Both the position numbers and the translations under genes were made by a program. The notes beneath the pieces were generated by a model. That model saw only the letters and a program-made list of their open reading frames with translations, ran no database searches and was not told where the DNA came from. From Actinernus sp. WN-2022 (Eukaryota; Cnidaria; Anthozoa; Actiniaria; Actinernidae), in the NCBI GenBank assembly GCA_030867875.1, contig JAOWCC010001501.1, positions 32,260,792 through 32,324,791 of the forward strand: a DNA stretch of 64,000 nucleotides, read 5' to 3'. Shown here piece by piece: positions 48,201 through 60,200 of this stretch. How positions within the stretch are numbered: the first letter of the stretch is position 1; each line of letters opens with the position of its first letter.

Positions 48201-51200
48201 AACATTGGCCATCAAAAGCCGGAAAAATACTTCGCGCCATTTTATTAGTTGTCGCACGCGCGCGCCCACTTTGCTTCAACTGCTTCCGGTTACTAAAAAT
48301 AGATTGTATTCGACATTATCATTGCACTTGTAAGCGCGTGTATTTGAGATTCCCTCCGTGGACAAAAAAAAAATCAAAAACAGGTAATGGAAAATAACAA
48401 CTACAAACATGTTATTACAATTGTTGTTATATTGTTTTGTAACTATTTATTTTTGTAGTTGTTATTTTTCTTTTTTGTCCACGGCCCATCCTATCCATAA
48501 CAATAATGGAGAATATAACAGCTAGTTTGACAAATATAGTTTGATTAAGATAATTGACGAATAGAGCAAATTAAGTGGGCGGTGCCTAAAGTAGCTAGAA
48601 CTTTCGAGTTAAACCACATCACTGCTACAAAATAAAGACCAATTCCACCATTACTAAAATACAACATTAGAATTGTTTAACAAGTTAAAAAAGAGGTAAT
48701 TAAATTATGATAATAATAATGATGTCAGTTTATTTTAACCCATTCGCAGTCTCACACTGAATTATAGGGACGTCAGCATATGGCACAACATTAATATAAG
48801 TATTATAGAGCTTACTTGATGTATAAAATACACTTATTGGTACTTAACAGTCAAAATTTCGTTATAGCGACCAGTGCGACCCAGTTGCCTACGAACGGAC
48901 ACGGAACCAAACCGTAAATCGTAACCGTGAACAGTAGTTACGGGCAGAGGGAGCAACCCACGCAGTGGCCCTTCGAGCCTAGCTCTGGCAATAACCTTTA
49001 GGCAGGCATTTTGTGTACGAGTATTTAGTGGCTCTAAACCAGTGTGGACAAGCGCGTCTAGACAGGCGAGGCTGGGACAGACTATATATAAGGCTTTCTT
49101 TTGAGCCGACTCTACAAGATAACTATATAAGATAATCTGGTAGTGCTGCCCATACTGGCGAGGCATACTCAAGAACAGACCCGAACAAGACTGCAATAAA
49201 CAAGCACTAGATCAGTGGTACTAACTAAATACCACTTTTTTTCAAAACACGCAGTGCACTACAGCCGCTTTTAAAATAGCCGCTTCTTATACGTAGTGTC
49301 ACAGTGAACTACTATGTCAAAAAAAGACATTCTGTTGCCGCATTTTGATCGCCTGCCCACATGCAAGCACTGAGGTTCCCATACATCGTGACGCCGCTAA
49401 TTCATATGGCGTACTTCAGTACTTATCTATGTACTTCATCTGCTGATTTGTTTACCCAATGCCACGTCCCGACTTGAAATGTTCCGTATTTTGCATGCAA
49501 TCCCGGTACGCGGTATACCGGCCGGGATATATATCCGACCGTGTTTTGAAAACAATTTAAAGAAGGGGCAATCAGGGTTTTTTTTCCCAAAAAGGGGGCA
49601 ATCAGGGTTTTAGAGCTCGGATTGGGTCAAACAGGGTCAGGGTTTGAGCCTCTTGGCCTCACATACATACCCATTTTTCATGTAAGTACCCCCCCGGGCG
49701 ATATATATTACTTTTTGCGTATTAATTGCTTTGGGTGAGGTTACTCGATGGTGACAGCGATCGTTTGCAGCCCGATACATGTGAGGTTTTCATGAGGGCA
49801 GTTTTATATTTGGCCGCGTATTTTAATAATACGGTATTGGAAGATCTTTTGATTATTGGGTTTTGAACTGCGAGAGACGTAAGTTATTCATCTCCTTGAG
49901 AATTGTATGCTAAAGTATAGATAAAGAAAATTGAAAGGTACATATACCATAAGATTTTGAGGTTTTCCACTGCAACAATAAACTTGAAACTTGAAACACT
50001 TTTTTCATATTTTTTCAGGTTTTATGCCAATCAATCAAAACTTCATCAATTTAACCAAACGCACATTGGACGATAGATGTGAGAATGGCGACCCGCTGTC
50101 CTTGGCCTGGTTACCTAATCAGCCATATTCTGGTATAATAGGCCCGAAAACCATCGATGGAAAGACTGGTTACATAGTATTTGGGATTTTTCCAGGTGAG
50201 GATCACGTGTTTTCATTGTTGACGTAAAAAACGTGACGAGACAAAGATGTACGACACGAGACGCAGTCGAGTGGTGTTACTAATGTACGACACGAAACGC
50301 AGTCGAGTGATGTTACTGATGTATGGCACGCTGCACATCCTCAACAGAGAATCGAATGGATCCAGTGAAGTCAATTGACGAGACCGATATGCATGCTTTC
50401 AATATCCTTCAACATGATGCAACCAATGTTGAACTGATGTTGAAGAGATGTTGACACCCATGCTTTCAACATCCTTAGCTTCAACGTGATTCAACCAATG
50501 TTGAACTGATGTTGAAGAGATGTTGACACCCATGCTTTCAACATCCTTAGCTTCAACGTGATTCAACCAATGTTGAACTGATGTTGAAGAGATGTTGACA
50601 CCCATGCTTTCAACATCCTTAGCTTCAACGTGATTCAACCAATGTTGAACTGATGTTGAAGAGATGTTGACACCCATGCTTTCAACATCCTTAGCTTCAA
50701 CGTGATTCAACCAATGTTGAACTGATGTTGAAGAGATGTTGACACCCATGCTTTCAACATCCTTAGCTTCAACGTGATTCAACCAATGTTGAACTGATGT
50801 TGAAGAGATGTTGACACCCATGCTTTCAACATCCTTAGCTTCAACGTGATTCAACCAATGTTGAACTGATGTTGAAGAGATGTTGACACCCATGCTTTCA
50901 ACATCCTTAGCTTCAACGTGATTCAACCAATGTTGAACTGATGTTGAAGAGATGTTGACACCCATGCTTTCAACATCCTTAGCTTCAACGTGATTCAACC
51001 AATGTTGAACTGATGTTGAAGAGATGTTGACACCCATGCTTTCAACATCCTTAGCATCAACGTGATTCAACCAATGTTGAACTGATGTTGAAGAGATGTT
51101 GACACCCATGCTTTCAACATCCTTAGCTTCAACGTGATTCAACCAATGTTGAACTGATGTTGAAGAGATGTTGACACCCATGCTTTCAACATCCTTAGCT

Positions 51201-54200
51201 TCAACGTGATTCAACCAATGTTGAACTGATGTTGAAGAGATGTTGACACCCATGCTTTCAACATCCTTAGCTTCAACGTGATTCAACCAATGTTGAACTG
51301 ATGTTGAAGAGATGTTGACACCCATGCTTTCAACATCCTTAGCTTCAACGTGATTCAACCAATGTTGAACTGATGTTGAAGATATGTTGACATTGTTGAC
51401 ACCCATGCTTTCAACATCCTTAGCTTCAACGTGATTCAACCAATGTTGAACTGATGTTGAAGAGATGTTGACACCCATGCTTTCAACATCCTTAGCTTCA
51501 ACGTGATTCAACCAATGTTGAACTGATGTTGAAGAGATGTTGACACCCATGCTTTCAACATCCTTAGCTTCAACGTGATTCAACCAATGTTGAACTGATG
51601 TTGAAGAGATGTTGACACCCATGCTTTCAACATCCTTAGCTTCAACGTGATTCAACCAATGTTGAACTGATGTTGAAGAGATGTTGACACCCATGCTTTC
51701 AACATCCTTAGCTTCAACGTGATGCAACAAATGTTGAAACCGATTGACCGCGCTAAAGGGGCTATGTCATGATACTGCGCATGTATCGAGTAATCGTTCG
51801 CTTGGTGGTTGTTAATTGGATAGAAACAGTTAAACTTCCCTCCCTCAATTCTTGATTGAAAGTATTTTCAATATTTTCAATATTTTCCCTGGAGACTTCA
51901 TATACACTGTTTTTTAGTAATTTTTGCATATTTGCTTTGATTTTAAGCATCCCACATGGCCGAGAGGTTCCTTTGTTCATATCAAAATCGGTGGAAATAG
52001 CTGTTTCCGGCCAGGAACGCGAATGTAAAGTCTATTACCGTGACATAGCCCCTTTAAATTTATGAGGTTTCTCTCGCTTTCGATTCTTTCGATTCCGTAT
52101 GCATGCAGCATACGGAAAAAATCCTTGTGACATTCTGACGTGGGGAGAGTGGGTGCGGTTAAGTAACCAAGAAACTATTGGCCTCTTAAACGTTATTTCC
52201 TTTGCCAACAGGTGTCGTTAATCGTATGGCTAAGTTCTGTTGTCCCAAGAGCAAGATCGTCTACGGCAAACTACTGAGATCTATTCGTCAGGCTGAGGAA
52301 CATCTGTCAAAAAACATGTATGATTTCACCTTTCCCATCTACGTTCAGAGGTATGCAGCAGTGTTTCACATCAACCTCAATTTTCTCAATCGCTCATTGG
52401 TTAATTTAATTTTGCCGACATCGGTTTTTTTGAATACCGAGATATAAGGTTAAAAAATATTTAATCAAATAGAGTAGCTTACCGTAGTGGAAGAAGTACA
52501 TAGTTCTCTGAAGTGTTACTATTTTTAAAAACGTTTTTTAACTATAGATTTTCTGAAGTATAGATGTACTTAAACTTCCTTCATTTTAGAGTGCTAAAGT
52601 GCATGTATCATGTCAAAAAAATAATTTGTACTATTGTGTTTGTTTCTCACAAAAAGGTATTAATCTTACAGATTTTGTAAAATTTGTGACATTTAATCCC
52701 TAATTTTGGTTACTTGTCGTGGATCCTGTGACGTCATAAGATGAATCAACTCCTTCCCAAGAGAAAACTACTACAATAAAATCCCGTAGCTTTCAATTGT
52801 GACATCACAAGATGAATCAATCCCGCAATTCGGGTAACTTTTATTGTAGTTGAATTGCTGCTCCAGTCTCTCGAAGAAAACTAATTTAGACAACTGAAAT
52901 ATACTAGAAATAGAATTTGGGGCAAAAAGAGTTAATGTTGTTTTATGGCGCTACTTGCACTTTAAGGTTTGGCGCCTGGGAGGGGAGGGAGGGGAGGGAG
53001 GGGGCACTTGTTTATGACTGATTTTTACAATCTCTAATTTTATTTTTTAAATGCTTCAGAAATCAAGGTCCTGTATATATATCTAATATTTTTAAACCTA
53101 GAGTCACTAGCTATAACTTAAGAGGTAGCGGTAATAACGTAGTACAGCCATCCTATATATAACAGCCTTTTCCAGCATAATTTGTTTTCTTACACAGTAT
53201 CTCACATATGGAACCAGCTACCATCGGCAGCTAAATCTACAACTTCTTTAACACAGTTTCGGCAATATCCTAATAAGTCTGACTTTATTGGATGCCAGTG
53301 TAAAAACTGCCTCTAACTGGCACCGTTAACTTAGATTTTGTATATATATCGTATGGTATTAGTGTAGCTAGGCTTGCTTACTTATATATGTAAATATGTA
53401 AATAGTTTGAACTAGAGGTCTCTTAGTTTTTATCCATATTGTTATGTATTAACAATATTACTATATATATGTAAATAGTTGAAACTAGAATTCTCTTAGC
53501 TTCCATTCGTGTTATAATGTCATGCTCTTTATTGTTATAATATAAATTTTATTTTTTGTTACTATTAATTTGTCGAGCGTTTATATCATGAGCCCGGCCC
53601 TGGCTCGGGAGATTGGGCAACCACTTCCTGCGTTACCGACGGTAAATAAATTATTATTAGCATCACGATTCACTGATCATTTTGTTTACTTTTGAGACGC
53701 CAATATAACAGTTGTAGTGGCGTCTCAGAATACCAGCCTCTGATTGGCTCTTGCGCGAGCCCTTGCAGTTACATGGGTTCCAGGTCAAGTTCAAAAGTCG
53801 TTTATTTAACAGCAAGATTTCTACAATTTCACCTTCAAAACACTGTAAATAACAAGATAAGAATTATTTAATTCTAAAGGTAAGGTTGGCATTATAGTTT
53901 CAATGTAGTACGCCGGGGTACATGTATTAACGAAAATATTGCAAACAAATGAAGCACCGATTATGTAAGTAATGTTACAACATCTGAAATGTTAATGTTT
54001 AGTACTCTAAATGAATTTACAGGGTTAGACGTATTTTTGCTGTAACCACAGCGCAGCGTAGTCAGTTTTAACCATTCGGAACGTTTCGGAATTTTTCGAA
54101 ATATCTTCGGAAAAAAATCAATTTACCAACATGACTGTGAACAACTTTATGTACTTGATTTTCAATCTGGAGCATATGTTTTCGATGTATAGATGGTCAA

Positions 54201-57200
54201 CTTCCTGATTTTGAGTGCAATTACAACTAGTAAACAGCAGTGCAATTGCTGCGATCGTACGGATTTTTCATTTTTTTCGAAATCAAAGGTTTTGCTGTAA
54301 TGTACCCTAGAACTGAACATCTTATCATCTCTGGCACATATTTCATAATAAAAGCCGAAGAAAGAGGGGAACGACTGCAAAAAAAACAGCTTGTGATTTG
54401 AGTAAAAAGTTTTCAATTTTAGTTCCCTCGTGCATGTAGTACGCCGGGGCACATGTATTAACGAAAGGTTAAGAGTATAAATAACAAAATAGAGTTTACT
54501 GGGGGAAAGTAAAAACGTTATTTAACTGGCCCTGGTCGATCAGTATAGCGAGAAACTTTGCCCTCGGCCGGAACTCTGGCAAATTAAGGTTTTTCTCTGT
54601 ACGGCCTTTCCGGCCGCGAAATAACATGTATATGTTATATGACTAGGTAACTTAGTGAGCTATGATTGGTGAGTTTGAGGCCATACTTTCCCGTATAGAC
54701 TGCAAAATTGAAGCAAAGCTGGTTTTGTATAATTTTGAACCATATAATAAACATCTTATTAAAGTGCAACTAACCCCTTTTGCAATTTTTATATATATGA
54801 ATCTTTGAAAGGTTTTGAGTACTTCTGCGAATAAATTTTTGGCTTACAGAGAATACTCTATGTTCTAGGCTTGTTTGAAATGGTGAAAATTTGACCTTTC
54901 CTGACCCATGACCGCGTAAGGAAAAGCCTGGGTCGATTCTTGAACTTACGTCATCCAACTCATTCGACTTTGCAATAATTCGAATAAATATTTAGCATTT
55001 TGTCTAAAATAACTGTTTTCTTTATTAACCACTCACAGACTGTGTATATTCTCTATATATCGATGTTGTTGTGATGGAAAGGCGCCATGGAGAATAATTA
55101 ATGCATCAATGAGGTGACGTAAGATCAAGAATTGACCCAGGCTTTTTCTTGCGCGGTCATGGGTCAGGAAAGGTCAAATTTTCACCATTTCAAACAAGCC
55201 TAGAACATAGACTATTCTCTGTAAGCCAAAAAATTATTCGCAGAAGTACTCAAAACCTTTCAAAGATTCGTATGTATAAAAATTGCAAAAGGGGTTAGTT
55301 GCACTTTAAGTAATGGTCTAGATAAGGATTGTAGTGCTCCACGGCAAGGAATTAATGTTAAGTGTTAATTTTCTATTATTCTTTCTCGTAATTTCATTGG
55401 TTGATACGTATAAATTCAATAGAAACCCATCGAAATAATGTATTTTTATTTTTTTGTGGTTTAAATTTATTTTTGATCAAACTAACTATGGTTTAATTTC
55501 GAAGAATATCGTGTGTGGAGGAAGTTCTCAAATTTGCGATTTAAAAATCTTGTTTTCACTATATCCGATTGGCTGGATGGTGGCTTGTCCGAGTTTTCAC
55601 AGAAAAAAGAGCCAATAGAATAAACAAATACTTTATTGTTGAGATGTAGTTTGGACTGTAGACACCTCCTAAAGCACTAAGGCATATTCAAGCAAAATCG
55701 TATGTGAGGGAGGCTCATTGCCGCAGAACAATGGATTCTACTACAGTTCTTATCTGGACCATTACTTAAACTCGCTTGCTTGGTCCATACCTAAGTTATG
55801 GATCTTCGGCGTTTCCTTTTTTATGGCCCTCGCGTTGAGGCGGCCTTCACCTCCTCGTTACGTGGAATAGTACTGGCTATCCAAACAATGCCTAACCCTG
55901 AAACAATACAAACCCTAACCCTAAAACAATGGAATTCTTTGTCAGTGCAGTCCAAATGGGGTCCAATAAAATGCAAGGTTTTGAGAGGTGAAGAGCTTCT
56001 GCTCGAGTTTCATGCCTTAATTGGCCATAACGCAGGGGGAAAATCAATCCATAGCGTACGGTAAGCCCCTCCGGCCCGCAGTAAATAACATGTATGTATC
56101 GCATTGTATATAGATGGAGCAGTAAGATATACAAGGATCAGCCATTTATACCAGTAGTCCAGGCACCAAGGGTCATGTTGGTTGTATACGATGATCCTAA
56201 AACAGTCTCCAAAACGAGTGTTTTGGCCAACACCATCTTCAGCGCCTGGCCTTTCCTGGTCTTTATTATTGGTGCTGCCGCTTGTGCGGGTTTACTGGTC
56301 TGGTTATTGGTAAGTTATAGGGACTCTTCCTGATGGCTTCCTAGATCTAATGTTGTGTTCGTTTCATGTAAATCCACCGAAAAGATGGCGGCTTGTACAT
56401 TTACCCACAATTCTTTGCGCGCGAAAATCTTTAAATCCGTTATAAAATCGCTGTTGAGGTTTTAAATCTTAAAAAAACAAGCCAGTACAAGTGCCGTTGC
56501 CAATACACTGTCATTTATGAGAATAGAGGATTTCTCCGTGTTATTTTGACTGTTTTAGGTTCGCAAGGGATTGTGGTCAAATATAGAGGCGCCATCTTTT
56601 GTACACCAGATGTCACTTATGGACCGACTTCCCTGTCCATAAAATTAATTTGAATTTCCCACGCGACGCCATCTTGGATCTTACATATGACGTCACAGTG
56701 TTTCCCCTAGGGTTACACAACAAAAGAGCTATTGTTTCATGACAAAAGGAGCACCACTGTGACGTCATGAAATCCAAGATGGCGACGCGCGGGAAATTCA
56801 AATGAGTTTTAATATGGACAAAATAATCTGTCCATAAAAGACATCTAGTTTACAATTTACAGGAGATAAACACAGTTATAGATTTAGACATCCATAAGGA
56901 ACATTTGAGAGCAAATATTGTTTTCCAGACGAGATTCCCTGTAAAATTATGAATAAGATTCAAAGGGGATCTCAACTGAAAACAGTGTTTGCTCTGAACT
57001 GTTCCTTATGGATGCCTAAATCTATTGCTGTATTTGTCTCCTGTGAATTGTACACTAGATGTCATTTATGGATCGATTTTTCTGTCGATAAACAGCTCAT
57101 TTGAATTTCCCGCGTGCGTTTGATTTTCCCACAATGCACTGCTGCCCGCTAGCGCACGTGGTCAGGGCGTGACTGAAGTGATGTCGTACGTTTTGGTTGT

Positions 57201-60200
57201 TGCCAGTCTTATTACAAATAACTTGTGACCGATTCCCGAGGGGACAGTCATTAAGTGATTTGTTATATAGACATAAGTTTTACTAGAGGCAAAGTTGTGC
57301 ATAAGTACAGGACCTACTTGATACGAGCGAGGTTTGTCGTCTTCTCTTCGGGAAGCTGCTTTTCAACACGAAACGCTGCCAGCATCGCTACGGCATTTTT
57401 ACTTTTTAGTGTCGTTTTGAGTCTTTCTTGCATCCTTTTTTAGCTACCAATTTCTTACTCTCGCGCTTGATAAAGATGTAAATTGTTTCTTTGGAGCTGG
57501 TTCCATTTTTAACGCTTTCTTTCGACGAAAAATTGTCAGCTTTTGATGAAGATCTAGACATTTTGGTAAAGAAATATTTCCCGCCTTTAGCTGGCCAGTG
57601 GCGCGCGCGCGACACATCACACCAACTTCTGTCACGATGTGATCACGTATCGCCGCGCGTGGAACATTGGATTTTGATGACTGCCACGTGACCCTGAATC
57701 AGCCAATGCGAGCGTGCGTTGTGTCTGGAAAACTTATGGCTATATAACAATGAGTTTTGTTTCCCGAGACTCTCCATGTTTCCTGAGACGCCAGTCGAGG
57801 GAAACATCGAGAGTCGAGGGAAACAAAATTCATTGGTTTCCCGAGGAACCAGTCATTAAGTGTTTTGTTATATAACCATACGTTTTACTTCCTAATACGA
57901 GCGAGGTTTGTCGTTTTCTCTTTGGTAAGCTGCTTTACGACACAAAACGCTCACAGCGGTACGACATTTTTAGTCAGCGTTTTGTTTGTTTCTTCCGTCA
58001 TATTTTAGCTACCAATTTATTTATTTCACGCTTGATAAAGATGTAAATGATCACGTGGAGCTGGTTCCATTTTAAATGCTTTCTTTCGACGAAAAAGGTA
58101 ACCCTTTGATGAAGATCTAGACGTTTTGGTTAACAAATATTTCCCGGCCGCCTTTAGCTTGCCAGTTATCACGATGGCGGGAAACAACTGGGAATTGTTA
58201 CCCTCTGACGTCATAGTTTTCAAAATTGTTGCTCGCGCGGGAAAGAACAAATCAACCAATGAGGGCGCACGTTATATCTGGAAAACTTATGGCTATATAA
58301 CAATAAACATTTAATGACTGGTCCCGAGGGAAACATCGAGGATACTAAGAGATTAAATGTCCCTATTAGAACAAAGAAAACCGAAATGATCATGGTGTTA
58401 TAGAGCTTTTAGAAATAAAATTCCTTTAGCCTGCGTTTTGATAAACAGATATTTGTTCCCGCCTTTAGCTAGCCAGTGGCATGCGCGACACAATACACCA
58501 TCTTCTGTCACGATGTGACCACGTGGCGAGATCCATTTGAATCGTATCCCGCGCAAGCTACATTGGATTTTGATGACTGCCACTTGACCCCGTATGAACC
58601 AATTAGAGCGTGCGTTAGATCTCACGAATCCTTGCTATGTTGTTGTGTAAGAATAGGGACAACACTGTGACGTCATAAGATCTTAGATGGCAGCGCGAGG
58701 GAAATTCATATGAGTTTTATAGACAGAAATGACATCTAGTGTACAATTTGAAGTAGTCATACACAGCAATAGATTTAGGCATCCATATGAAACATATTAG
58801 AGAGCAAACATTGGCTTTAGCCGAGGTTTCCTTTAAAGTTATTAAGCTTGAAATGTATGACACCAGGAGCGTCCATATCTCCTATATAGCTGTCACAGCG
58901 TTTTCACAAGTTGGGCTATTTTTAGATCATTTTTGCCGCCAATTAAGTGGGTTGCACCAGTGGCTGAACAAACTGCCTCATTAGTTATTTTTGTTATACC
59001 AACAACATGGCTGCTACGCTTTTGTGATTTTATTCTCTTAGGAATGATTGCAACCCAAGAATAGCGGGAAACCGTTCTAAAAATAACCTAACTTGTGAAA
59101 ACGCTGTGACATAGGCCTAGTATGCGGGAAGGACGCTCCTGGTTATGGGCTCCTGACGACACCCCATTTGTGGCCCTGCTGTAAATGAGTTAGCGATACT
59201 TACTGCCACGTCATCCATTGTCAACCAGAGGATCCATTGGTTCCTGACACAAAGCGGCCTTTGGAAATCATGGTTGGTACATTAACATAACAATTGTAAT
59301 ATTTATCAACACGAAGTATCGCTCTTGTAATACGAAAAAAACAAAGATCCGTACGATTCTCTCGGAGAATGACAAGCGGTAGAATCAAATGTATCAAATG
59401 TATCTGCGCTTAATCATGTTCAGGGTCGGCCAGGGGTATATCGGTATCCACTGGTTTTTAAATTGGGTATACGGTATTTTTACATTGAAATATGGGTATT
59501 TAGTTTATTTAAATTTTAGGATTCAGTCTGGTTTCTTCGCCTTTCCCACTATCTGAGAGCCTGGAACAGGCTAGATTTCGACATATGATTTGAATGTCAC
59601 AATTTAGGGCAACCTACTGGCCGAGGCTGCATGTTAAACAATATCTCTGACCTTTTATATGTTCTCATATTCAGGAATTCATTTCCAATTCCAAGGAGTT
59701 TACAAAGCACTTTATCACAGGGGCTTGGGACGGGTTCTGGTGGGCCGTCGTTACCATGACAACCGTAGGGTAGGTATTGCCACTGACCTTTTTGGTTTTA
59801 ATAATAGACCTAATTCGCTCCCCTCAATGTTGCCCCACTGACAGATCACCTGACCAAACCTTGAGAACTGTTTATTTTATTTTAACCACGGGAAAATAAG
59901 CCTCATTTTACTTTCCCACAAGCCCTTAGCTTACAAACTCTATTTCAAGATGACATCTGATAAAATCGCAATGTCTCTACACGTCCCCTTGTCTGAACAC
60001 AACAAGAAATTTGTCCCCGCGACACGTCCCTTCGTGTAAACACAACAAGGGATTTGTCCTCGGTACATGTCCCCGGGACATACTTATCCCTTCGTGTATA
60101 CCGATCTTTAAATAATAATGTACGCTCGAGCTATTGAAATGTAGTGGATGCATGTGAGAATCCGGATGCACGTGAGAACCCGGATGTATATGAGAACCCG

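Noticed and set aside
50399..51730. 443-codon minus-strand open frame with a 24-residue repeat
   Set aside because: Explained by a 72-bp minisatellite with no stop in that frame. It lies inside an intron of the opposite-strand gene and has no promoter, signal or domain support.
53336..53480. TATA-box promoter in the TATATATA runs
   Set aside because: Simple AT runs in a LINE 3' UTR with no downstream start or gene.
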